Part shown: positions 1 to 8,577 of the stretch, in pieces
Layout: the number at the start of each line of letters is the position of its first letter
Position numbering within the stretch: the first letter of the stretch is position 1
Assembly: GCF_000799465.1 (NCBI RefSeq)
Contig: NZ_JUGU01000001.1
Location: 3,306,501 to 3,370,500 of the forward strand
Length of the DNA stretch: 64,000 nt
Source of the DNA: Psychroserpens sp. Hel_I_66
GTDB taxonomy: Bacteria > Bacteroidota > Bacteroidia > Flavobacteriales > Flavobacteriaceae
Direction of reading: 5' to 3'
Position numbers and translations under genes: made by a program
The notes under the pieces: generated by a model
What the model was told of the DNA's origin: nothing
Databases searched by the model: none
The model's input: the letters and a program-made list of their open reading frames with translations, nothing else

Positions 1-1
1 T

Positions 2-763
2 ACACTAGGATACAGTATTGTTTTAGATCCAACAACTTTAAATGGGCCAGCTGGGTTTACAGATGGTGATGCTTTTGGAGTTGCTTCAGCAGCACATTTT
101 ATTAATGATCTTTTCCCTGTTATAGAAGGTTCTCAAGGTTTTTTTATTGAGGATACCGATGGAACAATTACTATGAGTTTTGATTTCGTAGATCTTGCAG
201 GAACAACCAATCCACAGTTTAGTATGCAATACGTTTTAGAATCTACAAGCTGGGAAATAGAGGATTTTTTAAAAATAACGATTCAATTCACAGACTGTGC
301 AAATCCAGCATTAACATTAATTGATAGTTCTGGACTTGACATTGATGATTTGGGCATTGAAGGAAGTTGGAATACTTTAAATGCTGATTTATCTTCATAT
401 ACTGCATGTAAAGCGCAATTAGTTATTGAGTTTTCATCAAATTCTGCAGCCGAAGAATTAGGACTAGATGCAATTTCATTTACCGCTGGGATGACATTAT
501 CAAACACAAATTTTGATTTAGACAATTCAATTTCAGTGTATCCAAATCCTTCTAATGGTAATGTTACGATAAAGAACTCTGGTGTTTCCCTTGAAAATGC
601 TTTAATAACAGATGTTAACGGTCGTTTTATTAAATCTTACGATTTGAACGGAACAACGTTAGATAAAGAAGTTGATTTAAGTTCAGTAGTTTCTTCAGGA
701 ATATATTTTATGACTATTTCTTCGGAAAATGGCTCGACGGTAAAAAAGATCATTATTCAATAA
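2..763 (+). CDS. T9SS type A sorting domain protein, 5' end outside window
   Basis: The reading frame is open from base 2, so the start lies upstream; 253 residues are visible. The last ~75 residues form a T9SS C-terminal sorting domain: a YPNPSNG motif near the domain start, a central ITDVNGR segment and a final basic KKIIIQ strand. Such proteins are exported by Sec, moved across the outer membrane by T9SS, and anchored or released. The upstream part closely resembles the next gene's product along its whole visible length (for example shared DLAGTTNPQFSM and LGIEGSWNTL), so the two are tandem paralogues. Domain function before the sorting tail is not recognised. Confidence 0.85.
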   Translation, partial: TLGYSIVLDPTTLNGPAGFTDGDAFGVASAAHFINDLFPVIEGSQGFFIEDTDGTITMSFDFVDLAGTTNPQFSMQYVLESTSWEIEDFLKITIQFTDCANPALTLIDSSGLDIDDLGIEGSWNTLNADLSSYTACKAQLVIEFSSNSAAEELGLDAISFTAGMTLSNTNFDLDNSISVYPNPSNGNVTIKNSGVSLENALITDVNGRFIKSYDLNGTTLDKEVDLSSVVSSGIYFMTISSENGSTVKKIIIQ

Positions 764-949
764 AGCAGAAACTAAAAAAGCAAATCGTCAAATTTCGATT
801 TATTCATATTTAATAAGAGTTTGAGTTTGTGTACAATTAAATATGCTATTGACGTCGAATCAAATTGTTTATAGAATGAACATGGGGTAATAGTTTTAAC
901 TATCTGTTATTCAAAACTTTTAATTTATTAATCCAAACATTATGCTATT

Positions 950-1921
950 ATGAAAACAAAATTACTTTTTATTATTTTATTACTTCCTACAGTAATACTC
1001 TCTCAAATCAATCAGGGATTTGAGAATGTGCCAGGTATCACATTTGATGGTGGTGCTTGTCGCTATTTTGATTTTGATACTGCTACAGTACATGAACTTC
1101 AAAATTACAATTCACCGTGCGGTATCATTTACGTTAAAGAAACGGGATCTGCTTCTACATTAGGATATTTTGTAACTCTTGATCCTACCACCTCAAATGG
1201 ACCAGCAGGTTTTAGTGATGGAGACAATTTTGGTGTAGCAACAGCTGCTTCTTTTGTCTCTGGAATTGGGCTAGCACCACCAGAAGGTTCACAAGGATTT
1301 TACATGCAGGATGTAGATGGCACTGTATTAATGAGTTTTGACGTTGTTGACTTAGCAGGAACTACCAACCCTCAGTTTAGTATGAACTATATTTTAGAAA
1401 CTACAGGCTATGAGTTAGAAGATTTTGTGAAAATCTCTATTAAATTCACCGATTGCGCTAGCTCAACCATTGATTTGTTGAATTCCGTAGGAAGTGACAT
1501 CAATGATTTAGGTATCGAAGGTTCTTGGAACACGCTTAGTGCAGATTTATCTACATACTCAAGTTGTAAAGCGCAATTACTGGTTCAATTTTCGTCTAAT
1601 TCTACTGCTGAAGAATTAGGGATTGACGGAATTTCTTTTTCGCAAGGAACAGTCCTTTCTAATAATAAGGTTGATTTAGTTGATGCATTAAGTGTCTATC
1701 CTAACCCTTCAAATGGTGTGATAACTATTAAAAACTCTGGAGTAGAGCTTACTAGTGCTATCATTACAGATGTAAATGGACGTATAGTTTCCTCTATTGA
1801 TTTAAAAGGAACATCTCTTGATAGTGAGATTAACTTAAGTTCTGTATTGTCTTCAGGAATGTACTTTATAAAGATTTTTTCAGATAATGCATCTACAGTT
1901 AAAAAGCTAATTATCAAATAA
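950..1921 (+). CDS. T9SS type A sorting domain protein, tandem paralogue
   Basis: 323 residues. An N-terminal signal peptide (MKTKLLFIILLLPTVILSQ) is followed by an unrecognised all-beta-looking region (residues ~20-245) and a T9SS sorting domain (~248-323, with YPNPSNG and ending KKLIIK). It is probably a secreted or surface-anchored protein. Residues ~65-323 align without large gaps to the truncated protein just upstream, which indicates a local gene duplication. The 187-bp gap between them shows no terminator, so co-transcription is possible. The substrate or binding role is unknown. Confidence 0.85.
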   Translation: MKTKLLFIILLLPTVILSQINQGFENVPGITFDGGACRYFDFDTATVHELQNYNSPCGIIYVKETGSASTLGYFVTLDPTTSNGPAGFSDGDNFGVATAASFVSGIGLAPPEGSQGFYMQDVDGTVLMSFDVVDLAGTTNPQFSMNYILETTGYELEDFVKISIKFTDCASSTIDLLNSVGSDINDLGIEGSWNTLSADLSTYSSCKAQLLVQFSSNSTAEELGIDGISFSQGTVLSNNKVDLVDALSVYPNPSNGVITIKNSGVELTSAIITDVNGRIVSSIDLKGTSLDSEINLSSVLSSGMYFIKIFSDNASTVKKLIIK

Positions 1922-1941
1922 TATAAACTTTTATAATTAAT

Positions 1942-1970
1942 AAAAAGGCAACCAATTTGGGTGCCTTTTT
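1942..1970. terminator. Bidirectional rho-independent terminator
   Basis: Inverted repeat with arms AAAAAGGCA and TGCCTTTTT; A-run on one side and T-run on the other. It sits between the convergent T9SS gene and the Lrp regulator and can serve both. Confidence 0.8.
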
Positions 1971-1987
1971 ATTTAAGTAATATAAAA

Positions 1988-2458
1988 TTAAATCTTAATT
2001 TGTCTGTCAATTTGTTGATTAAGAGAAATAAATGTTTCGGTTCTTGAAACACCTGTTATAGATTGAATATCTTTATTGAGCACATGCATTAAATGCTCAT
2101 TATCCTTACATAATATCTTTATAAAAATACTCCAGTTACCAGTTGTATAATGACACTCTAGAACTTCAGGGATTTTTTGCAATTGTTTTACAGCTTCGGG
2201 ATTACTGATGGCTTTATCTAAATAAATACCAATAAAGGCCATTGTTGTGTAACCTAAAACTTTGGGATTGATAACGAATTTTGAACCTGAAATCAAACCC
2301 GATTTTTCCAACTTTCGAAGGCGCTGGTGAATCGCTGCTCCAGAAATGCCAACACCTCTTGCGATTTCCAGAATTGGAGTTCTGGCATCTTGCATTAGGG
2401 CTCTAAGGATTTTTTTATCAATCCCATCAATAATTATATTGTTATTTTGTGTTTTCAT
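1988..2458 (-). CDS. Lrp/AsnC family transcriptional regulator
   Basis: 156 residues with the classic two-domain layout. Residues ~10-60 form the winged HTH (IDKKILRALMQDARTPILEIAR, then the recognition region GISGAAIHQRLRKLEKSGLI). Residues ~70-150 form the RAM ligand-binding and oligomerisation domain. Members sense amino acids and act locally or globally. The next gene upstream on the same strand encodes a saccharopine-dehydrogenase-family enzyme, so lysine or a related amino acid is a plausible effector; this is inference from position only. A structured element lies in the 200-bp gap between the two genes. Confidence 0.9.
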   Translation of the reverse strand: MKTQNNNIIIDGIDKKILRALMQDARTPILEIARGVGISGAAIHQRLRKLEKSGLISGSKFVINPKVLGYTTMAFIGIYLDKAISNPEAVKQLQKIPEVLECHYTTGNWSIFIKILCKDNEHLMHVLNKDIQSITGVSRTETFISLNQQIDRQIKI

Positions 2459-2530
2459 CGGGTTTTAGTTTCGGTTGAAAACTTAAATGTAAGGAAATGA
2501 TTTTAATGTGAAAGCACTATCTTGCGTTAA

Positions 2531-2650
2531 GGATGGAAGTGGCATCCTTTTTTTCAGCCATATATGGCAAAAAAAGATAGAGCGTACAGCCTGACCCGCT
2601 GGGAGCCTGTAAGCCAAATAAGGCTGGCAGGTTCGTAGAGGGTAACGCCC
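2531..2650 (-). ncRNA. Structured RNA element (possibly the flavobacterial Flavo-1-type motif)
   Basis: Several nested pairings are visible (given in + strand letters). GGATG/CATCC forms a small hairpin (2531-2547). A T7 run, GCCATATATGGC and an A7 run form a long hairpin (2548-2575). GCGT/ACGC with ACCC/GGGT forms a long-range stem (2582-2597 with 2640-2648). It encloses an inner hairpin CCTG..GCC/GGC..CAGG. On the minus strand it directly follows the stop of the saccharopine-dehydrogenase gene. From memory, similar elements recur in many flavobacterial intergenic regions; the family name is my recollection, not a search result. Strand is inferred from that memory. Confidence 0.55.
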
Positions 2651-2659
2651 AAAATAAGA

Positions 2660-4024
2660 TTATATATTTAAAGGGTTATAGCCTAGGTAAGGCACATCTT
2701 TTTCAGAAAATTGAATGCCAAAATCTTCTAGTTCTTTTAAGATTGGTTGGTAAACTTCTTTGGTGATAGGAATTTGAACTCCGGGAGTTGTAATCTCTTC
2801 ATTTAAAATGGCTAGAGTTGCAATAGCCACTGGTAAACCAACTGTTTTTGCCATTGCAGTGTACGTCTGGTCTTCACCAATGGTCACCATAGTAGAATCG
2901 ATTTGGTGCATTTTGCCATTGAGCTCATATCCAAATTTATGGTACATCACGATCATATCTTTATCGTGTTCTTCTAAGGTCCAGCTATCCATTAGAATCT
3001 TCTGGAGAATTTGCGCTGGTGTTGCTTTTTTAAGTTCTACCATTTTGGTCTTACTAAAAATATCCAACTCTTCTAGCTTGTCCCAAACAATATCATCTTG
3101 ATCAATTTTTAGGGCGTGCCTAAATTTTAGTTCTACGGAATCTGTTGGGCTATAAGGTAAAAAGGCATTTACAAAATCACGATAGCTCATGTTCTCACTA
3201 TCTTCTATAGTGTAACTATCATCTGTTAAACCAAGTTGTACGAACATATTCCATGCGCGACTAAAACCAACTTTCCTAATGGTACCGCGATATAATGTAT
3301 TGATATGATCTAGACCATATACCGATTGATATTTAAGGGAATCTCTATTGGCATAGGCTTCAAAACGACCGTAACCTTCAATCTCTAAAAACTCTGTTCT
3401 TCTAAACAATCTGTTATACGGTATGTATTTATAGGAGTCTTCTTGTAAAAATTTTGCTGCACTTCCTTGGCCTGCAACCACCACGTTTCTTGGATTCCAT
3501 GTAAATTTATAATTCCATAGATTATTATCGCTTTCTGGAGCAACAAGACCTCCTGTAAAAGATTCAAACAAAACCATTTTACCTCCTTTTGCACGAATAT
3601 TGTCAATCACTTTCATTGCACTCATGTGGTCAATACCAGGATCTACACCAATCTCATTCATAAAAACCAAACCTTTGTCCGTTACGGTTTTATTTAATTT
3701 CTGCATTTCTGGACTTACGTAAGATGCTGTGACCATGTTTTTACCATAGGCAACACAATCTTTTGCGACTTCTATATGAAATCTTGCAGGTAGCATTGAT
3801 ACCACGATATCAGCATTTTCAATAGCTGCTTTTCGTGATGATTTATCAAAAACGTCTAATGTTATGGCTTGAGCATTCTCATGATCTCCAATAATCTTTC
3901 TTACATTTTGTAAATTGATATCTCCAACAATAATATGTAATTCCTCTTCTATAGATTTATCTAGTAAATATTTGATGAGATAAGATGTGGATTTTCCAGA
4001 ACCAATGACTAATATCTTTCGCAT
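2660..4024 (-). CDS. Saccharopine dehydrogenase family protein
   Basis: 454 residues. The N-terminal Rossmann fold starts MRKILVIGSGKS and includes VGDINLQN and the VVSMLPARFHIEVAKDCVAYGKNMVTASY segment typical of saccharopine reductases. EIGVDPGIDHM (~residues 123-133) opens the C-terminal dimerisation and substrate domain. The enzyme interconverts saccharopine with glutamate and aminoadipate semialdehyde, using NAD(P). In this group it most likely serves lysine catabolism; a glutaryl-CoA-dehydrogenase-like gene elsewhere in the window (25.8-27.0 kb) would fit a later step. The exact reaction is not proven by sequence. It is followed on the same strand by a structured RNA element and an Lrp-type regulator. 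Confidence 0.9.
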   Translation of the reverse strand: MRKILVIGSGKSTSYLIKYLLDKSIEEELHIIVGDINLQNVRKIIGDHENAQAITLDVFDKSSRKAAIENADIVVSMLPARFHIEVAKDCVAYGKNMVTASYVSPEMQKLNKTVTDKGLVFMNEIGVDPGIDHMSAMKVIDNIRAKGGKMVLFESFTGGLVAPESDNNLWNYKFTWNPRNVVVAGQGSAAKFLQEDSYKYIPYNRLFRRTEFLEIEGYGRFEAYANRDSLKYQSVYGLDHINTLYRGTIRKVGFSRAWNMFVQLGLTDDSYTIEDSENMSYRDFVNAFLPYSPTDSVELKFRHALKIDQDDIVWDKLEELDIFSKTKMVELKKATPAQILQKILMDSWTLEEHDKDMIVMYHKFGYELNGKMHQIDSTMVTIGEDQTYTAMAKTVGLPVAIATLAILNEEITTPGVQIPITKEVYQPILKELEDFGIQFSEKDVPYLGYNPLNI

Positions 4025-4113
4025 AATGGGTTTTCTTGAGTAATTTTGTTATTCTTATTAATTACGAATTTAGTAAATACAACGGGTTATAAAAACTCAA
4101 ATCAGATTTATAT

Positions 4114-4509
4114 ATGAACAAAAAAGTTTTGGTTTTAGGATGTCTTCTGGGTCTAATCGCTATAATTCTTGGTGCTTTTGGTGCTCACGGATTGAAATCC
4201 TTAATTTCTGAAGAAGCTGTTCAAACATTTGAGACAGGAGTGAGATATCAAATGTATCATGCGCTATTTCTTTTTTTCGTCGGAAATTTTACAGCTATAA
4301 GTACAAAAACAAAGTCTGTTATTTTTTACCTAGTCTTGATAGGCGTTATATTTTTCTCAGGTTCAATCTTCGCATTGGCTACAAATGACCTAACGGGCTT
4401 TGATTTTAAATCCATAGCATTTATAACGCCCGTTGGAGGATTGCTTTTAATAATAGCTTGGCTTGTTCTTTTGATAAACTTTTTGAAAATTAAAAATGAT
4501 AAATCATAA
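4114..4509 (+). CDS. DUF423 family small membrane protein
   Basis: 131 residues with four hydrophobic segments. The N-terminal GAFGAHGLK..L....V.TFETGVRYQMYHALFLF pattern is diagnostic of DUF423 (YwdK/YgdD). The molecular function of the family is not known. It is divergent from the saccharopine dehydrogenase gene and precedes pckA by 60 bp, but pckA appears to have its own promoter. Confidence 0.88.
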   Translation: MNKKVLVLGCLLGLIAIILGAFGAHGLKSLISEEAVQTFETGVRYQMYHALFLFFVGNFTAISTKTKSVIFYLVLIGVIFFSGSIFALATNDLTGFDFKSIAFITPVGGLLLIIAWLVLLINFLKIKNDKS

Positions 4510-4537
4510 TTATTACAGACTACTTTAAATAAATGTT

Positions 4538-4545
4538 TAATTTTG
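4538..4545 (+). promoter_or_regulatory. -7 promoter element of pckA
   Basis: TAATTTTG matches the Bacteroidetes -7 consensus TAnnTTTG and lies 25 bp before the pckA ATG. It overlaps an in-frame TTG at 4543, so that TTG cannot be the translation start. No clear -33 TTG is visible. Confidence 0.5.
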
Positions 4546-4569
4546 CAGTCTAAACAACATAAACAAATT

Positions 4570-6186
4570 ATGGTAAACCATACACAAAATACGAAAACGA
4601 TTTCGTTAGAAAATTACGGTATTAAAAACGCAAAAGTGAGATATCAATTATCTCCAACTGAACTTCATGATATCACCATATCAAAAGGTCAGGGAAAAGA
4701 AGCATCTTCTGGTGCTTTAGCAGTCAATACTGGAGAATTCACAGGTCGTTCACCTCAAGACAGATTTATCGTTAAAGATGACATTACAAAAGATCGCGTT
4801 TGGTGGGGAAATATCAACATTGCTTTTGATGCTGATAAATTTCAAAAATTATATAACAAAGTAACAGATTACCTTTCTGATAAAGAGGTTTTTGTAAGAG
4901 ATAGTTTTGCGTGTGCAGATGAGAATTACAAATTAAATATTCGTGTTATAAATGAATATCCTTGGAGCAATATGTTTGCTTACAATATGTTTTTACGACC
5001 TAATGAAGAAGAATTAAAAGATTTTTCTCCTGAATGGACTGTTGTTAATGCTCCTGGTTTTATGGCAGATCCTGAAGTTGATGGAACAAGACAACACAAT
5101 TTTGCGATTTTAGACTTTACTCGTAAAATCGCTTTGATTGGAGGCACTGGATATACTGGCGAAATTAAAAAAGGTATTTTCTCTGCTTTGAATTTTATTC
5201 TTCCTGTTTTTAAAAACACATTACCTATGCATTGCAGTGCCAATGTTGGTAAAGATGGAGATACTGCTATATTTTTTGGTTTGTCTGGTACGGGTAAAAC
5301 AACGTTATCTACAGATGCAGATCGTAGTTTAATTGGTGATGATGAGCACGGATGGACTAAAGAAAACACCGTATTTAATTTTGAAGGCGGTTGTTATGCA
5401 AAGGTTATTAACTTATCAAGAGAGCAAGAGCCAGAAATTTATGATGCCATCAAAAAAGGAGCAATCCTTGAGAACGTAATCATGAACGATAAAGGTGAAG
5501 TTCAATTTGAAGATACTTCTATAACTCAAAATACAAGGGTAAGTTATCCTATATATCATATTGATAATATTAGAAAACCGTCTATCGGTGAAAACCCTAA
5601 AAATATTTTCTTTTTAACCGCAGATGCTTTTGGAGTATTGCCTCCAATTTCAAAACTAACACCTAGTCAAGCTGCTTACCATTTTATTTCTGGTTATACA
5701 GCAAAAGTTGCAGGAACAGAGGCTGGAGTTGTTGAGCCAACACCAAATTTCTCAGCGTGTTTTGGTGCGCCTTTCATGCCATTGCATCCTACAAAATATG
5801 CAGAGATGCTAAGTAAGAAAATGAAAGATTCTGGTGTAAATGTATGGTTGGTGAACACAGGTTGGACAGGTGGACCTTACGGAGTTGGTACACGTATGAA
5901 ATTAAAATATACTAGAGCAATGATCAACGCTGTTTTAAACGGTCATTTAGGGCAGTATACTTATGAAGATTACCATATCCATTCTGTATTTGGAGTTGCA
6001 CAACCTAGAAGTTGTCCTGGTGTTCCAAACGAAGTTTTAAGTCCGAGATCAACTTGGAACGATGACGAAAATTATTATAAAACTGCCTTTAAATTAACGA
6101 ATGCGTTTCGCGAGAATTTCAAAAAGTTTGAAGAGCATGCTTCCGAAGAAATTAGAAGAGGAGGTCCTCAGCGTTATAGTTTCTAA
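4570..6186 (+). CDS. pckA: Phosphoenolpyruvate carboxykinase (ATP)
   Basis: 538 residues from the ATG at 4570. The enzyme converts oxaloacetate plus ATP to PEP, CO2 and ADP, the entry step of gluconeogenesis. Visible motifs are the PEPCK P-loop GLSGTGKTTLS (~residues 237-247) and the metal and nucleotide kinase-2 motif GDDEHGW (~255-261). Other family signatures are NTGEFTGRSPQDRF near the N-terminus and NTGWTGGPYGVG near residue 430. Length is normal for the ATP-dependent family. An upstream in-frame TTG (4543) is rejected because it lies inside the -7 promoter element. The motif TTCCGAAGAA lies at 6141. Confidence 0.97.
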   Translation: MVNHTQNTKTISLENYGIKNAKVRYQLSPTELHDITISKGQGKEASSGALAVNTGEFTGRSPQDRFIVKDDITKDRVWWGNINIAFDADKFQKLYNKVTDYLSDKEVFVRDSFACADENYKLNIRVINEYPWSNMFAYNMFLRPNEEELKDFSPEWTVVNAPGFMADPEVDGTRQHNFAILDFTRKIALIGGTGYTGEIKKGIFSALNFILPVFKNTLPMHCSANVGKDGDTAIFFGLSGTGKTTLSTDADRSLIGDDEHGWTKENTVFNFEGGCYAKVINLSREQEPEIYDAIKKGAILENVIMNDKGEVQFEDTSITQNTRVSYPIYHIDNIRKPSIGENPKNIFFLTADAFGVLPPISKLTPSQAAYHFISGYTAKVAGTEAGVVEPTPNFSACFGAPFMPLHPTKYAEMLSKKMKDSGVNVWLVNTGWTGGPYGVGTRMKLKYTRAMINAVLNGHLGQYTYEDYHIHSVFGVAQPRSCPGVPNEVLSPRSTWNDDENYYKTAFKLTNAFRENFKKFEEHASEEIRRGGPQRYSF

Positions 6187-6203
6187 TTGGAAATATAGAT
6201 GAT

Positions 6204-6240
6204 AAAAAAAATGCGATTTCTACTGAAATCGCATTTTTTT
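6204..6240. terminator. Bidirectional terminator between pckA and hemD
   Basis: Perfect 10-bp stem ATGCGATTTC/GAAATCGCAT with a 4-nt loop, flanked by an A-run and a T-run. It lies between convergent genes. Confidence 0.9.
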
Positions 6241-6258
6241 TATATTAATGAAAATGTA

Positions 6259-7011
6259 TTATTTTCCTTTATTTACTTTATCAATGTATTTTTCTAATGC
6301 CATTGTCATTGATGGCGTTTCAGGTGTTGGTGCAGAAATATCCACTCTCAATCCGTGTGATTCAACAGCCTTGACTGTTGTGTTTCCAAAAACAGCAATT
6401 CTGGTTTCGTTCTGCTTGAATTCTGGGAAATTATGAAATAATGATTCAATACCTGAAGGGCTAAAAAACACTAAAATATCATAGTACACATTTGCCAGGT
6501 CTGACAAATCGCTAATAACGGTTTTATAAAATACAGACTGTTTCCATTTTACTCCTAAATCATTTAAGATTTCAGGAACTTCTGGTTTTAGTTTATCTGT
6601 TGTAGGCAATAAAAAAGATTCATCTTTATATTTTTTAATTAATGGAGATAAATCTGCAAATGTGCGTTTGCCAACATAAATCTTACGTTTTCTATATACT
6701 ACATATTTTTGAAGATAGTAAGCGACAGCTTCAGACTGGCAGAAGTATTTCATTGTGTCTGGCACTTTAAATCGCATTTCATCTGCAACTCTGAAAAAGT
6801 GGTCAACAGAATTCCTACTTGTAAGAATTATAGCTGTATAATGAGAAAGATCAACTTTTTGTTGTCTAATTTCTTTAGCTTCTACACCTTCAACATGAAT
6901 AAATGGTCTGAAATCTATCTTTACTTTTTGCTTTTCTTGAAGATCAAAGTAAGGCGAATTTTCTATTTTAGGCTCTGGTTGAGATACTAAAATTGTTTTC
7001 ACTTTCGTCAT
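6259..7011 (-). CDS. hemD: Uroporphyrinogen-III synthase
   Basis: 250 residues resembling the flavobacterial HemD family. Two alternating alpha/beta half-domains are visible, with TAIILTSRNSVDHFF (~58-72) and DILVFFSPSGIESLFHNF (~182-199) as the paired motifs, and IAVFGNTTVKAVESHGL near the C-terminus. It cyclises hydroxymethylbilane to uroporphyrinogen III in tetrapyrrole synthesis. HemD proteins are weakly conserved, so the call rests on these motifs and on the neighbouring DUF4271 gene, an arrangement I recall from related genomes. Confidence 0.85.
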   Translation of the reverse strand: MTKVKTILVSQPEPKIENSPYFDLQEKQKVKIDFRPFIHVEGVEAKEIRQQKVDLSHYTAIILTSRNSVDHFFRVADEMRFKVPDTMKYFCQSEAVAYYLQKYVVYRKRKIYVGKRTFADLSPLIKKYKDESFLLPTTDKLKPEVPEILNDLGVKWKQSVFYKTVISDLSDLANVYYDILVFFSPSGIESLFHNFPEFKQNETRIAVFGNTTVKAVESHGLRVDISAPTPETPSMTMALEKYIDKVNKGK

Positions 7012-7025
7012 ATATCTTAATCGTT

Positions 7026-7691
7026 TTAAGCGTTGAAATCTTTAATTAACTTATATAAAATTAGATAGGGTCCAATTTCAAGTGCGCAAAGATACAAAAT
7101 AAAATAGAATATGTTATTTATTAGTAATTTTTGATGATTCTTAAAAGAAGAGACAAATCCAATTAGATTAATTAAAATAATAAGGCCAATTGTTACATAA
7201 ATTATAGTATATATTATGGTATTTGTTGGTGAAAGGGTATAAATTAAAACACAATTTATAGGAAATAAAATTAGTCCAGAATAATTTTTAAATGTCGTTT
7301 TTTGAAATAAATAGGAGTCTATAATGTCATCAATGTCAAAGAGACTCGCAATTAAACGTTCTAACAATACCTTGATTAGAAAGAGAACTCCAATCCCAAA
7401 AAGTAACTTGAAAAATTGATTGATATTAAATTCTGAAGGATTAACTATTGTAGAATAACTTATAAAAGCAAAGATAGAAATAGAGAATACAAGGTTAAAA
7501 AACAAAAGCGCATCAAAACCATCAATGAACTTTTGCTCTCTTGCATAGATTTTTAAATATTTAGAGTTACCGATAACAACTAAAAAATCCTTAAACCTAT
7601 GCGCATAAAAGAATTTAGCAACAGTTATAAAGGTTAAACCTATCACTAAAAAAATAGTAAACCAATCATTGGAAATAGCATCTCTAAGCAT
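7026..7691 (-). CDS. DUF4271 domain membrane protein
   Basis: 221 residues with about six hydrophobic segments. The AHRFKDFLVVIGNSKYLKIYAREQKF stretch near residues 30-55 is characteristic of the Bacteroidetes DUF4271 family. It precedes hemD by 14 bp on the same strand, so the two are probably co-transcribed. No biochemical function is known. Confidence 0.85.
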   Translation of the reverse strand: MLRDAISNDWFTIFLVIGLTFITVAKFFYAHRFKDFLVVIGNSKYLKIYAREQKFIDGFDALLFFNLVFSISIFAFISYSTIVNPSEFNINQFFKLLFGIGVLFLIKVLLERLIASLFDIDDIIDSYLFQKTTFKNYSGLILFPINCVLIYTLSPTNTIIYTIIYVTIGLIILINLIGFVSSFKNHQKLLINNIFYFILYLCALEIGPYLILYKLIKDFNA

Positions 7692-7810
7692 GTTGTAAAA
7701 TTATAAAGAATTTTTGATGATTGTATGTCTAATACAAATCAACTTTAACCAAAATTTTAAGATTAACAATGTTTATGATTTTAACAACTACATTTCATAG
7801 ATAAATCACT

Positions 7811-7818
7811 TATTTTTG
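7811..7818 (+). promoter_or_regulatory. -7 promoter element
   Basis: TATTTTTG matches TAnnTTTG, 33 bp before the glycosyltransferase ATG at 7851. No clear -33 element. Confidence 0.4.
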
Positions 7819-7850
7819 TCTCAAACTAAATTAATTATTTATTGCATTCT

Positions 7851-8576
7851 ATGTCAGATGCCATAGTGATCATACCAACTTATAATGAAATTGAGAACAT
7901 CGAAGCCATCATTAGAGCTGTGTTTTCTCAAGTTAAGGTGTTTGATATATTAATTGTTGATGATAATTCTCCAGATGGCACCTCTCAAAAAGTAAAAGCG
8001 TTACAAAACGAGTTTGGCAGTAAACTTAATCTACTATCTAGAGCAAAAAAAACAGGTCTTGGTAGAGCTTATATTGAAGCATTCAAGTGGTGTTTAGAAA
8101 GAGATTATGAGTACATATTTGAAATGGATGCAGATTTTTCGCATAATCCAAATGACTTAATTTATCTTTACAATGCCTGTGAACAAAATGGCGCAGATAT
8201 GTCAATAGGTTCGCGTTACATCAATAACAGGGTAAATGTGGTCAATTGGGATATGAAAAGATTATTAATGTCTTATTTTGCCTCAAAATATGTAAAACTT
8301 ATTACGCAAATGGATATTGATGATACTACTGCGGGTTTTGTATGTTATCATCGTAGAGTCTTAGAAACGATAAATTTAGAAAACATAAAATTTGTTGGCT
8401 ACGCATTTCAAATTGAAATGAAATTCAATACATATCTTAAAAAATTTAAGATTGTAGAAGTGCCAATAGTTTTTACAGACAGAAAAAAAGGAAAATCCAA
8501 AATGAGTGGAGGTATCATTTCCGAAGCTATATTTGGAGTAGTAAATATGAAGTTAAAAAGTATATTTAGAAATTAA
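7851..8576 (+). CDS. Polyprenol monophosphomannose synthase-like GT2 glycosyltransferase
   Basis: 241 residues from ATG 7851 (an in-frame TTG at 7842 is less likely). It begins with a GT2 fold: VIIPTYNEIENI, then DDNSPDGT, the acceptor region KTGLGRAYIEAFKW and the metal motif EMDADFSHNP. The ending FTDRKKGKSKMSGGIISEA is typical of dolichol- or polyprenol-phosphate mannose synthases without C-terminal membrane helices. It probably transfers a hexose from a nucleotide sugar to polyprenyl phosphate at the inner membrane face. It leads an apparent operon with pyrC (1-bp gap) and a DUF4296 lipoprotein. Confidence 0.9.
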   Translation: MSDAIVIIPTYNEIENIEAIIRAVFSQVKVFDILIVDDNSPDGTSQKVKALQNEFGSKLNLLSRAKKTGLGRAYIEAFKWCLERDYEYIFEMDADFSHNPNDLIYLYNACEQNGADMSIGSRYINNRVNVVNWDMKRLLMSYFASKYVKLITQMDIDDTTAGFVCYHRRVLETINLENIKFVGYAFQIEMKFNTYLKKFKIVEVPIVFTDRKKGKSKMSGGIISEAIFGVVNMKLKSIFRN

Positions 8577-8577
8577 A

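Noticed and set aside
718..727. Explaining the TTCTTCGGAA word purely as frequent Ser-Ser-Glu / Ser-Glu-Glu codons
   Set aside because: Copies occur in other reading frames (ruvC, trmB, hemW) and between genes (25682, 37897, 47275), and use TCG/TCC codons that are otherwise uncommon in this AT-rich DNA.
4543..4569. Extending pckA to the in-frame TTG at 4543
   Set aside because: That TTG lies inside a TAnnTTTG promoter box; the ATG at 4570 gives the expected N-terminus.
4980..5369. 129-codon antisense ORF inside pckA
   Set aside because: It mirrors the strongly conserved coding strand of pckA and has no start signals or recognisable family.
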